From Rhizobium sp. ZPR4 (GTDB taxonomy: Bacteria > Pseudomonadota > Alphaproteobacteria > Rhizobiales > Rhizobiaceae), in contig NZ_CP157967.1 in the NCBI RefSeq assembly GCF_040215725.1, positions 1,860,001-1,924,000 of the forward strand: DNA of 64,000 nt, given 5' to 3'. Below are positions 1 to 7,462 of the stretch, one piece after another. Under the pieces are notes generated by a model. The model was not told where the DNA came from. It saw nothing but the letters and a program-made list of their open reading frames with translations, and searched no databases. The number at the start of each line of letters is the position of its first letter. Within the stretch, counting starts at the first letter, position 1. The translations under genes and the position numbers were made by a program.

Positions 1-196
1 ACTGGACACGATCGGCATCCATGAAGGCGAAAGGCAGCTTGAAGTACAGGCCGGGCTCGGTCTTGACGGCGCGAATCTGGCCGAAGCGCAGGACGATCGC
101 CTGTTCACGAGCATTGACCACGAACACCGACGAATAAATAAGCAACAGCACCACCGCAAGCGCGATGAGGATGGCTGGCAAACGGCTGGACGTCAT
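1..196 (-). CDS. hflC: Protease modulator HflC (N-terminal part)
   Basis: Only the first 65 residues are inside the window; the gene runs off the left edge. HflC partners HflK in a membrane complex that modulates the FtsH protease. The translation starts MTSSRLPAILIALAVV, with one hydrophobic segment at about residues 6-27, then NAREQAIVLRFGQ, the start of the SPFH/band-7 domain. The start codon overlaps the hflK stop by one base (TAATG), which indicates translational coupling in an hflK-hflC operon. The catalytic and C-terminal parts cannot be judged. Confidence 0.93.
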   Translation of the reverse strand, partial: MTSSRLPAILIALAVVLLLIYSSVFVVNAREQAIVLRFGQIRAVKTEPGLYFKLPFAFMDADRVQ

Positions 197-1320
197 TATT
201 TGGCCTCCGGCTGAGTTGCGGCGGCGGGCTTGCCCGCCTGCGTCGTGGACTGCTTGCCGATTTCGTTCAGCGGCAGGTAAGGCACGACGCCCTGCTTGTC
301 GTCGATGATGATGCTGTTGGAATTGCCGATAACCGACTCCATGGTTTCCAGGAACAGACGCTTGCGAGTGACCTCAGGTGCCTTGACGTATTCGTCGTAG
401 ATCGAGATGAAGCGCTGCGCCTCACCCTGGGCTTCCTTCACGACACGATCCTTGTAGGCAGCCGCCTCTTCGCGGATCTGGGCCGCGCGACCGCGGGCCT
501 GACCGAGCTTCTGGTTGGCGTACTGATTGGCCTCTTCCACCTGCTGGTCTTCGTTCTGCTCCGCACGCTGCACTTCTTCGAATGCGTCGGCCACTTCGCG
601 CGGCGGAGAGACATCCTCGATCGGCACGGCGTTGATGGAGATGCCGGAACCGTAGCGATCCATCGTATCCTGAATGATGCCTCTGACCTCGGTCGCGATT
701 TCCTGACGCTTGTCGCGATAGATGTCCTGAGCCGGACGGCGACCGACGACCTCACGCATGGCACTTTCCGCAACCTGCTGCAGTGTCTCGTCGGGGGTCT
801 CGAGATTGAACAGATAGGCTTGCGGGGTGGTCACGGTATAGAGGATCGAGAACTGGACGTTGACGATGTTCTGATCGCCCGTCAGCATCAGACCGGTAGT
901 CGAACCAGCCGTGGAGCGGCCGCCGATATTGCGCTGTTGCTCGGTGACTTTGACGAATTCAATTCGATCCATCGGCCACAGGTGGAAATGCAGGCCTGGC
1001 ATCGAGACTTCCTCGCGCGGCTTGCCGAAACGCAACTCTACGCCGCGCTCGTCCGGCTGCACGGTGTAGATGCACTGGATCAACCAGAAGACGGCGATCA
1101 CTGCGATGATAATGAGGACGACGCCTGCATTGAAGCCGCCGGGCACGAAACCTTTCAACCGGTCCTGGCCGCGGCGAATAATATCCTCGAGATCCGGAGG
1201 TCCTCCGTTGCCGCCACCTCGCGGCCGGTTCGGTCCTTGCCCCCAAGGTCCCTGATTATTTCCACCGCCGCCGCCGCCCCATGGGCCACCGCCGCCGCCA
1301 TTCTGATTGCTCCAAGGCAT
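196..1320 (-). CDS. hflK: FtsH protease activity modulator HflK
   Basis: 374 residues, membrane-anchored SPFH/band-7 protein that forms the HflKC complex with HflC around FtsH. Residues 1-45 are extremely Gly/Asn/Pro-rich (for example GGGGGPWGGGGGG), a known HflK N-terminal feature. One membrane segment lies at about 66-86 (GVVLIIIAVIAVFWL), followed by VQPDERGVELRFG and the band-7 domain, then a charged helix rich in Glu, Gln and Ala. The ATG at 1320 (MPWSNQ) was chosen because AGAGG lies just upstream; an in-frame ATG 18 codons earlier lacks that support. It lies downstream of folA and is followed directly by hflC. Confidence 0.95.
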   Translation of the reverse strand: MPWSNQNGGGGGPWGGGGGGNNQGPWGQGPNRPRGGGNGGPPDLEDIIRRGQDRLKGFVPGGFNAGVVLIIIAVIAVFWLIQCIYTVQPDERGVELRFGKPREEVSMPGLHFHLWPMDRIEFVKVTEQQRNIGGRSTAGSTTGLMLTGDQNIVNVQFSILYTVTTPQAYLFNLETPDETLQQVAESAMREVVGRRPAQDIYRDKRQEIATEVRGIIQDTMDRYGSGISINAVPIEDVSPPREVADAFEEVQRAEQNEDQQVEEANQYANQKLGQARGRAAQIREEAAAYKDRVVKEAQGEAQRFISIYDEYVKAPEVTRKRLFLETMESVIGNSNSIIIDDKQGVVPYLPLNEIGKQSTTQAGKPAAATQPEAK

Positions 1321-1497
1321 CAAAACCTCTTTGTTTGTTGACTCCCGATATCGCGCCGAACCCACGGATTTCATGGCTCGAACTCCGCAGGTGGCAGCGA
1401 TTGTTTCCCGTTATAGGTATCGAAGCACCTGCTTTCAACGCGACTTCAGGAAGTTCGTCGGATTCATTGTAAGATATTTGCTTTTTGGGGGCAGCTT

Positions 1498-2016
1498 TTA
1501 TGTTTTACGCCGAAAATAGCTAACGAAACGCGTCGGATAAGTATCCTTTTCTCCTGCCGGAACGGCAAGCTCGCTATCCGCCTGCCAGATGCCTGGATCG
1601 ATCTCTGGAAAGGAGGTGTCGCCCTCCACATCAGCCTCGACATGGGTGATCAGCAGCCGGTCGGAGAGGCTGATCGCCTGCCGATAGATTTCGCCGCCCC
1701 CAAGGATGCAGATTTCGTCGACATTGCTCTCTTTAGCCAGACGCGATGCAATCGAGATCGCTTCATCGAGCGAATGCGCCACCGTTATCCCCTCGGCTGT
1801 AAAATCGGTGTCACGGGTGATGATGACATTGGGCCGGCCCGGCAAGGGCTTGCCGATCGACTGGAAGGTCTTGCGCCCCATAATCACAGGTTTGCCGAGC
1901 GTCATCGCCTTGAAGCGCTTGAGATCGGACGACAGCCGCCAGGGCATATCGCCTTCGCGCCCGATGATGCCGTTGCGCGATACGGCAACGACGATGGTCT
2001 TGATCGGCTGGGTCAT
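1498..2016 (-). CDS. folA: Dihydrofolate reductase
   Basis: 172 residues, the usual size for bacterial DHFR, which reduces dihydrofolate to tetrahydrofolate with NADPH in the cytoplasm. The signature region is clear: IVVAVSRNGIIGREGDMPW near the N-terminus, then LKRFKAMTLGKPVIMGRKTF and GRPNVIITRD, and CILGGGEIY near residue 110 for NADPH binding. It sits upstream of hflK on the same strand. Its metabolic partner thyA, which produces dihydrofolate, is 3 kb away on the same strand, separated by four accessory genes. Confidence 0.96.
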   Translation of the reverse strand: MTQPIKTIVVAVSRNGIIGREGDMPWRLSSDLKRFKAMTLGKPVIMGRKTFQSIGKPLPGRPNVIITRDTDFTAEGITVAHSLDEAISIASRLAKESNVDEICILGGGEIYRQAISLSDRLLITHVEADVEGDTSFPEIDPGIWQADSELAVPAGEKDTYPTRFVSYFRRKT

Positions 2017-2116
2017 GCGTCTCCCTCGGTCTGCCTCACCGACATCAGCGCGAGTCGGCGCGTCGACTTTACATCATCATAGCCTCTACGGGAGATGGAA
2101 CCGCCCCAGCCTAGCA

Positions 2117-2953
2117 TTAGCCGCCGCTATTCAATTTATCGAGCTGGCCGGCCAAAAGACCTCCCTCTTCCCGATCCGCGGCCATCTTCCGATAGAGCCC
2201 CGCCATGCCCTTGAAGATCAAGGCGGCGGGATCGTCCTCGCCGAGAAATTCGGAAATCTCCTCCATCTCGGCGACCCAGCGATAGGCTTTCGGATACATG
2301 TCGGGGATGCCGTGGACGAATTTCGCATCGAGATCCGGCAGGCTTTCCCGAAGCTCGCGTTTGAGGGCGACATCGGCACCCGAACGGATCGCAGCCAGCA
2401 GCATGGCGGTGCCAAGCCCGGTCACGCCCTTGTTGATGCCGGCATAGCACATCTTCAGCGCCGAGGCCGCGCCGACTGCCCCTTCGATGCGACGAACCTG
2501 CAGTCCGTATTCGACAAGCACGCCGCTGTCGCCAGCTGTATCGCCGCTCACATAAAGTTTCGGCCCCTTCTGGCCAGGCTTCGGCGGACCGCCGATGATG
2601 GAGCCGTCGAGGACCACGCCGCAGTCACTGCCGAAAATTGCCGCAATCTCGGTCATGGTCCTAGGCGAAATCGCATTGCAGTCCATGAACGTCGTCTTCG
2701 CGCCGACCCGACGCAGTTCAGCGGCGATCTGCTTTGCAACGCCAACAGCCTCAGCCGGCGGAACGATGGAAAGAATGAGACGCGACGCGGCGATAGCGTC
2801 CAATCCGACCGGCTCCATGCCGGCCGTTTTCGCCCGCTCAATGGTCGAAGCCGAGCGCCCCTCAAGATAGGTGACCACCCTCGCCCCGTTTTCGACCAAG
2901 CGCCGGCCAATGGCGCTCCCCATTGCGCCGGCCCCGATGACTGCGATCTCCAC
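2117..2953 (-). CDS. NAD(P)-dependent dehydrogenase, DUF1932 / 6PGDH-like
   Basis: 278 residues. The N-terminus is a Rossmann fold with the dinucleotide loop GAGAMGSAIG, as in 6-phosphogluconate and hydroxyisobutyrate dehydrogenases. The C-terminal half is a helical DUF1932-type domain containing ALKMCYAGINKG, whose Lys matches the family's catalytic Lys. The GTG at 2953 is preferred over upstream codons because AAGGAGA lies 7 bases before it and the Rossmann fold starts there. The true substrate is unknown. It is followed upstream by an XRE-cupin regulator gene on the same strand, about 100 bases away, which may control it. Confidence 0.82.
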   Translation of the reverse strand: MEIAVIGAGAMGSAIGRRLVENGARVVTYLEGRSASTIERAKTAGMEPVGLDAIAASRLILSIVPPAEAVGVAKQIAAELRRVGAKTTFMDCNAISPRTMTEIAAIFGSDCGVVLDGSIIGGPPKPGQKGPKLYVSGDTAGDSGVLVEYGLQVRRIEGAVGAASALKMCYAGINKGVTGLGTAMLLAAIRSGADVALKRELRESLPDLDAKFVHGIPDMYPKAYRWVAEMEEISEFLGEDDPAALIFKGMAGLYRKMAADREEGGLLAGQLDKLNSGG

Positions 2954-3055
2954 GGCCAATCTCCTTTTCCGCGTAAGGAAGACGGCACCATATCGCCTAT
3001 CGCCCGGCCGGACGAGCACAATGCCATGCGGTAACGCTAAGTTTAGCGCCACCTG

Positions 3056-3622
3056 TCAAGCATTGCGAAGCACGAGGACGGCGTAGATGCACGGCTCCTC
3101 GCTTTCATTCTGGAAGACGCAATCCGTCGGCGGACCGAGTTCGAGGCAATCGCCTGCCGACATCAAATGCCTGACGTCTCCTTCGAGAAAGGTCAGCCGC
3201 CCCTCCAGCACCCAGATGAGCTGCCGCATGAAGGCATAAGCCGATGCGGGCATCGGAACTTCCGCCCCCGCGGGCAACTCGATGCGGACGAGATCGAGCG
3301 GCAGGTCCGACTTCGGGGAAACGTGCCGGCGCTCATAGCCCGTCTGCGGATCGACCCAGACGGGCTGCTCTTGCCTCCGGAGAAACCGGCCCTGCTGCAT
3401 CTCGGCACGCGCCATCAAGGTCGACATGCTCAAGCTGAAAGCACCGGAAAGCTTGCCGAGCAGCGTCGCCGTCGGGCTGCTTTCGCCACGCTCGATCTTG
3501 TGGATCATGGCGCGGGACACGGTCGAGCGTTCCGCCAGTTCCGTCAGCGACCAGCCGCGGCTTTCCCGTTCGATGCGAATGCGTGCGCCGATGCGCCTGT
3601 CGATATCATCAAGTTGAGACAT
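3056..3622 (-). CDS. XRE-family regulator with C-terminal cupin domain
   Basis: 188 residues. Residues about 10-64 form an XRE helix-turn-helix (IGARIRIERESRGWSLTELA, then STVSRAMIHKIERGES). About 115-185 form a cupin sensor domain (VWVLEGRLTFLEGDV and GDCLELGP). This HTH-cupin class usually senses a small metabolite and represses nearby catabolic or modification genes. The ATG at 3622 gives the normal N-terminus; no strong ribosome site is seen. A TATAGTGGA motif lies immediately upstream and recurs before the divergent acetyltransferase gene, which suggests control of both directions. Ligand unknown. Confidence 0.87.
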   Translation of the reverse strand: MSQLDDIDRRIGARIRIERESRGWSLTELAERSTVSRAMIHKIERGESSPTATLLGKLSGAFSLSMSTLMARAEMQQGRFLRRQEQPVWVDPQTGYERRHVSPKSDLPLDLVRIELPAGAEVPMPASAYAFMRQLIWVLEGRLTFLEGDVRHLMSAGDCLELGPPTDCVFQNESEEPCIYAVLVLRNA

Positions 3623-3923
3623 GCGTTTTACTATAGTGGACTTTCGCTGAAATGACAATCGGTGCCGAACATCCTCGAAAGATCGCTTCACGCAAAGCCA
3701 ACCAGAGAGAAATCAAATTTCATCACCTTTAGGAAAAAGGTGACTAGCTATTGAATCAGTGCCATATTTCCTCCAAACCGCCACGCGATCAGCAGTTAGC
3801 GTGCTTTTGATTTTCTGGATTTTCGTAATAATATAGTGGACAGACATCAAAATCGGTGTATGACAAGATGGAACGGTAAAACACATATCCATCCAATTTA
3901 GTGGATAGCTCACGGAGCCGCCG
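3623..3923. promoter_or_regulatory. Divergent regulatory region with repeated TAGTGGA motifs
   Basis: AT-rich 301-base gap between the XRE-cupin regulator (minus) and the acetyltransferase (plus). The motif ACTATAGTGGA occurs at 3630-3640, AATATAGTGGA at 3830-3840 (exactly 200 bases away), and ATTTAGTGGAT at 3896-3906. The third is part of an inverted repeat, ATCCA-N6-TGGAT, at 3891-3906; ACTATAGT in the first is itself palindromic. Two of the sites abut the two start codons. They are candidate operators for the XRE regulator; no binding data are available. Confidence 0.5.
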
Positions 3924-4451
3924 ATGCAAATTCGCGATGCGAGAAACGAGGATCTCGCGGGAATAACCGCGATCTACAATGACGCCGTCGCGAATACCGC
4001 AGCGATCTGGAACGAGACGCTGGTCGATATCGCCAACCGCAGGCAATGGCTGCAGGATCGGCACAAGCTCGGCTATCCGGTGCTCGTGGCAACGAATGAT
4101 GATGGCGATGTCATCGGCTATGCCTCCTTCGGCGACTGGCGCGCCTTCGACGGCTATCGGCATACGGTCGAGCACTCGGTCTATGTCCGCAACGATCAGT
4201 ATCGAGGCGGCATCGGCAAGGCGCTGATGATCGAGCTGATCGAGCGCGCCCGGGCGATCGGCAAACATGCAATGGTCGCGGGCATCGAGGCTGGCAATGA
4301 AGCCTCGATCCGGCTGCACGAAAAGCTCGGCTTCCAGCAGGTCGGCCTTCTGCCGCAAGTCGGCACGAAGTTCGGACGCTGGCTCGATCTGGCCTTCCTG
4401 CAGCTGCTCCTCGATCAGCGAATCGATCCCGACAACAAACCCACAGCCTAA
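3924..4451 (+). CDS. GNAT acetyltransferase, phosphinothricin/methionine-sulfone type
   Basis: 175 residues, full GNAT length for the Pat/MddA-like branch that acetylates phosphinothricin, methionine sulfoximine or methionine sulfone. Seen: IRDARNEDLAGITAIYNDAV at the N-terminus, YRHTVEHSVYV in the central strand, the acetyl-CoA loop YRGGIGKALM, and EAGNEASIRLHEKLGF near the C-terminus. Those segments are characteristic of the branch, but the physiological substrate is an inference. It is divergent from the XRE-cupin regulator and is followed 12 bases later by a small transporter gene, a likely two-gene operon. Confidence 0.86.
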   Translation: MQIRDARNEDLAGITAIYNDAVANTAAIWNETLVDIANRRQWLQDRHKLGYPVLVATNDDGDVIGYASFGDWRAFDGYRHTVEHSVYVRNDQYRGGIGKALMIELIERARAIGKHAMVAGIEAGNEASIRLHEKLGFQQVGLLPQVGTKFGRWLDLAFLQLLLDQRIDPDNKPTA

Positions 4452-4463
4452 GGCGCGAACACC

Positions 4464-4910
4464 ATGCCGATCACGGTGGCAACGCTCATTCTCGCCGGCA
4501 TATCGCTGGTTCTGCAGAACGCATTGATGGTGCGGATCACTCAGTCGGCGTCGACCGTGCTCATTGCCCTGGTCATCAACTCCTCGGTCGGGCTGACCGC
4601 GCTGCTTGCGATCCTGATTTCACGCAGCGGTCTCGCCGGCCTTGCGGAGGCAGCCAGCGCCATCAGGCCATGGGCGCTGCTGCCGGGCCTGCTTGGCTCG
4701 TTCTTCGTCTTTGCCGGCATTCTTGGATATCAGCGGCTTGGCGCAGCCCCCACCATCGCCGTGCTGGTTGCCAGCCAGCTCCTGGCAGGCCTCGCATTCG
4801 ACGCCGCCATCTCCGGGCAAAAACTGGCCGGCTTCAATACATGGCAGCTTGTCGGAGCTTTGCTGCTCGTCACCGGTGCTGTGCTCGTTGCCGGCCGAAC
4901 CACGGGCTAG
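4464..4910 (+). CDS. Small DMT-superfamily membrane transporter (YdcZ/DUF606 type)
   Basis: 148 residues, almost wholly hydrophobic with about five membrane segments, the usual length of YdcZ/DUF606 proteins. Typical stretches are ISLVLQNALMVRI at the N-terminus, LPGLLGSFFVFAGILGYQRLG in the middle and TWQLVGALLLVTGAVLV at the C-terminus. The substrate is unknown. It lies 12 bases after the acetyltransferase, so export of a modified or toxic amine is one possible joint role (inference). Its TAG stop codon is the first triplet of an intergenic mosaic repeat. Confidence 0.78.
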   Translation: MPITVATLILAGISLVLQNALMVRITQSASTVLIALVINSSVGLTALLAILISRSGLAGLAEAASAIRPWALLPGLLGSFFVFAGILGYQRLGAAPTIAVLVASQLLAGLAFDAAISGQKLAGFNTWQLVGALLLVTGAVLVAGRTTG

Positions 4911-5003
4911 AGCAACTCCAAGAAAAGTGTGCAGCGGTTTTCCGTCCGGAATTGCGTAAAAACAAAGAGATAGAGCGTTTTCGCGATTCGAAGAAAAGCT
5001 CTA
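4908..5003 (+). repeat. Intergenic mosaic repeat, copy A
   Basis: A 96-base element starting TAGAGCAACTCC, with a core GCGGTTTTCCGTCCGGAATT at 4933-4952, and ending in a hairpin at 4971-5003 whose arms are TAGAGCGTTTTC and GAAAAGCTCTA. Copy B (7725-7828, opposite orientation) matches closely through the core but has a different, still self-complementary hairpin stem. The element spans exactly from the stop codon of the DMT transporter gene to the stop codon of thyA. Confidence 0.85.
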
Positions 5004-5921
5004 AACCGCGACTTCGGCCGCAATCGCGGCATGCGGCTCATAGCCCACAACCTCGAAATCCTCGATGCGATAATCGTCGATGCTGTCGGGCCGCCGCAGG
5101 AGGCGCAAGGTCGGGAACGGCTTCGGCTCACGGCTGAGCTGTTCGCGAATCGCGTCCAGATGATTGAGATAGAGGTGAACGTCGCCACCCGACCAGACCA
5201 CCTCTCCCAGATCCATATCGACCTGCTGCGCGACCATGGCCAGCAACGCCGCCTGCTGGCAGATATTGAAGGGATTGCCAAGGAACAGGTCGCAGGAGCG
5301 CTGGAAGACCATCAGGCTGAGACGCGGCCGCTTGCCGCCTTCCGCCGAGATATTCGACACATGGAACTGATAGACCATATGGCACGGATGCAACGCCATG
5401 TCGGCGAGCTCGCCGACATTCCAGGCATGGAAGATCATGCGGCGGCTGCTGGGATTGGTCTTGAGATCCTTGATGACAGCGGCGAGCTGGTCATGCACCC
5501 GACCCTCGGCATCGCGCCATTGCCGCCACTGCTTGCCATAGACCGGGCCGAGATCGCCCCATTTAAGAGCGAAAGCTTCATCCTCGAGAACACGCTTCTC
5601 GAAGGCAAGCTGATCGATATCCTCGCCGGTTGCCTTGCGATATTTCGCCAGCGGCCAGTCTGTCCAGATCCGCACATTTTCTTTCAGCAGATTGCGGATA
5701 TTGGTGTCGCCGGTCAGGAACCAGAGCATTTCCTTGACGGCGAGCTTCCAATAGACTCGCTTCGTCGTGAAGATCGGGATCTGTCCCTTCGAAAGATCGA
5801 AGCGCATCATGGCGCCGAGGCCGCTCAAGGTGCCAACGCCGGTACGGTCGATCCGGCGATCGCCGTGCTCCAGCAGATGCGCCATCAGGTCGAGATATTG
5901 ATACTCAGGGTGACGAGCCAT
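5001..5921 (-). CDS. thyA: Thymidylate synthase
   Basis: 306 residues. It methylates dUMP to dTMP using methylene-tetrahydrofolate and yields dihydrofolate for FolA. The active-site segment ALHPCHMVYQFHV places the catalytic Cys at residue 180; RSCDLFLGNPFNI follows. The protein is longer than the 264-residue E. coli form because of an insert around residues 80-125, as in long Gram-positive-type enzymes. The ATG at 5921 begins MARHPEYQYLDLM with a GGAG upstream; the longer open frame adds an unlikely N-terminus. The TAG stop lies at the end of mosaic repeat copy A. Confidence 0.96.
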   Translation of the reverse strand: MARHPEYQYLDLMAHLLEHGDRRIDRTGVGTLSGLGAMMRFDLSKGQIPIFTTKRVYWKLAVKEMLWFLTGDTNIRNLLKENVRIWTDWPLAKYRKATGEDIDQLAFEKRVLEDEAFALKWGDLGPVYGKQWRQWRDAEGRVHDQLAAVIKDLKTNPSSRRMIFHAWNVGELADMALHPCHMVYQFHVSNISAEGGKRPRLSLMVFQRSCDLFLGNPFNICQQAALLAMVAQQVDMDLGEVVWSGGDVHLYLNHLDAIREQLSREPKPFPTLRLLRRPDSIDDYRIEDFEVVGYEPHAAIAAEVAV

Positions 5922-6107
5922 CTTCCGCTCCGAAATCGCTTGAAATTTCCGGCCATAAAGGCTGCCTAATTGGCGGCCTGCCGATTCCTTTTTCGCAATT
6001 TTAACGACAAGCCGGTGCGAAACCAACCGCGGCGAAGCGTAATTCAGGCAAATCTCGCAGCCTCACGGGCAAACCGGTGTTTCCGCGAAGCATTTATGAC
6101 AATTGCC

Positions 6108-6136
6108 CTTCCCTTCGCCTGCGGAAAACACTATAT
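6108..6136 (+). promoter_or_regulatory. Candidate promoter of ssrA
   Basis: CTATAT at 6131-6136 resembles the rhizobial -10 box and is preceded, with a 17-base spacer, by the weak -35 CTTCCC at 6108-6113 (consensus CTTGAC). Transcription would begin near 6143, just before a GCCGG/CCGGC hairpin at the presumed 5' end of the tmRNA precursor. Confidence 0.4.
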
Positions 6137-6139
6137 CAG

Positions 6140-6475
6140 CCTTGCCGGTCTTCGGGCCGGCTATGGCGATAAATGAGCGGTGTAATAAACCTATTGGACC
6201 CGGGGGCGGTACCCGGCGCCTCCACCAAAAACCGGCCGGCAGAACTTGCGTCAGACCGGCTTTTGATGGGGGCGAAACAGGATCGACAAGGGTGTAAAGA
6301 TCGACTTTTTGCTCGGCATTGTACCGCCGTTATCGGGCTAAAATTGTAGTTGCAAACGACAACTATGCGGAAGCTCGTCTCGCTGCTTAATCGCGGTGTG
6401 ACACTTCAAATAAAGTCCTAAGGGGTCGCACTCTTAGGCGGGGTTCGAAGGCACCTGGCAACAGAAGCCTTCACC
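6140..6475 (+). ncRNA. ssrA: Transfer-messenger RNA, circularly permuted two-piece form
   Basis: The acceptor piece comes first. Its T arm is CCGGG, loop GGCGGTA, CCCGG (6200-6216), followed by the acceptor strand CGCCTCC at 6217-6223 and ACCA at 6224-6227. A spacer of about 40 bases follows. The coding piece begins with GGGGGCG at 6268-6274, which pairs with CGCCTCC (one G-U). The tag reading frame at 6352-6387 encodes ANDNYAEARLAA and stops with TAA at 6388-6390. A CCTAAG/CTTAGG hairpin and a GAAGGC/GCCTTC stem follow. tmRNA rescues stalled ribosomes and tags the peptide for ClpXP. The order acceptor-then-coding is the permuted arrangement known in Alphaproteobacteria. The outer ends are approximate. 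Confidence 0.95.
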
Positions 6476-6593
6476 TTCTTCTCCAGTGCTATATTATAGA
6501 TCGACATGTGGTGACTCGCGCATAGGGCTTTTCCGGCGGCGTTCAGCATGGCATAAGCCTATAAAAAACATGGCCAACGAAAGACAGGAAAGC

Positions 6594-7106
6594 ATGGGGC
6601 AGGATCATATCCGCTACGACATTTTGGCACAGGACGCCCTGCGTGGAGTGATCCGCAAGGTGCTGACCGAGGTCGGCGCCACAGGCCGCCTGCCCGGTGA
6701 CCACCATTTCTTCATCACTTTTCTGACCGGCGCTCCCGGCGTGCGCATTTCGCAGCACCTGAAGTCGAAGTATCCGGAGCAGATGACCATCGTCATCCAG
6801 CATCAATTCTGGGATCTAAAAATCACCGAAAGCCAGTTCGAGATCGGCCTCTCCTTCTCCGACGTTCCGGAAAAGCTGGTGGTCCCCTTCAACGCTATCC
6901 GCGGCTTCTACGACCCTTCCGTCAATTTCGAGCTGGAATTCGACGTGCCGTTGGCCGACGAGGAGGAAGAGACCTCCTCCAGCGAAATCACCGCCTATCC
7001 GGTGCCGGTCGAAGGCGAGGAAGTGCCAGCCGCAGCAGCCAAGGAAGGCGAGGAAAAGAAGCCGGGATCGGTCGTCTCGCTCGACGCGTTCCGCAAGAAG
7101 CAGTAG
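6594..7106 (+). CDS. sspB: ClpXP adaptor protein SspB (alpha type)
   Basis: 170 residues. SspB binds ssrA-tagged substrates and tethers them to ClpX for degradation in the cytoplasm. The substrate-binding domain spans about 1-125 (IRYDILAQDALRGVIRKVL, HHFFITFLTGAPGVRIS, YPEQMTIVIQHQFWDL). An acidic, Ala/Glu-rich flexible linker follows, and the C-terminal tail VVSLDAFRKKQ (160-170) corresponds to the ClpX-docking peptide. The ATG at 6594 has AGGA upstream and gives the usual N-terminus; an ATG 24 bases earlier lacks a ribosome site. It lies 120 bases after ssrA, the gene that makes its substrate tag. Confidence 0.95.
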   Translation: MGQDHIRYDILAQDALRGVIRKVLTEVGATGRLPGDHHFFITFLTGAPGVRISQHLKSKYPEQMTIVIQHQFWDLKITESQFEIGLSFSDVPEKLVVPFNAIRGFYDPSVNFELEFDVPLADEEEETSSSEITAYPVPVEGEEVPAAAAKEGEEKKPGSVVSLDAFRKKQ

Positions 7107-7114
7107 GCATTGCC

Positions 7115-7139
7115 GGGGAAGCAACCGCTTCCCCTTTTT
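7115..7139 (+). terminator. Rho-independent terminator after sspB
   Basis: Perfect stem GGGGAAGC / GCTTCCCC with loop AACC at 7115-7134, followed by five T at 7135-7139. It lies 8 bases after the sspB stop and 24 bases before the DUF4169 start, so it should separate or attenuate the two transcripts. Confidence 0.88.
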
Positions 7140-7163
7140 CATGTCGGCAACGGGAAGAGATCG

Positions 7164-7358
7164 ATGAGCGCCGAAATCGTCAATCTGCGCCAGTTTCGCA
7201 AGAAGCAGGCCCGCTCGGACAAGGAAAAGCAGGCGGAGCAGAACCGCATTTCCTTTGGGCGCACCAAGGCCGAGAAGAAGCTGACGACAACGCTCAACGA
7301 AAAGACCGCAAAGGCGCACGACGCCGGCCGAATCGAGACTAAGAAGACCGAAGACTAA
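7164..7358 (+). CDS. DUF4169 family small protein
   Basis: 64 residues, highly basic and predicted helical, typical size for DUF4169, a small alphaproteobacterial family of unknown function. The start is MSAEIVNLRQFRKKQ, and NRISFGRTKAEKK in the middle is the family's conserved part. ATG 7164 is preceded by GGAAGAG. Its residues 6-15 (VNLRQFRKKQ) resemble the C-terminal docking tail of SspB, encoded just upstream (VSLDAFRKKQ), with seven of ten positions identical. Whether it binds ClpX is untested. It is separated from sspB by a terminator. Confidence 0.83.
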   Translation: MSAEIVNLRQFRKKQARSDKEKQAEQNRISFGRTKAEKKLTTTLNEKTAKAHDAGRIETKKTED

Positions 7359-7462
7359 TTTTGTCCCTGAGATAAAAAACTTCAGAAATCAGTTGCTTAC
7401 TTCCGCATTTTGAATCACTTTCAGAAACATCCCACCATTTCCGATTTTTGATCGATCCGCTG

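Noticed and set aside
5384..5398. TGGCACGGATGCAAC as a sigma-54 promoter
   Set aside because: The -12 element TTGC is missing, and the site lies inside thyA.
6140..6475. Standard one-piece tmRNA
   Set aside because: The ACCA end precedes the 5' GGGGGCG strand and the tag frame, so the gene is permuted.
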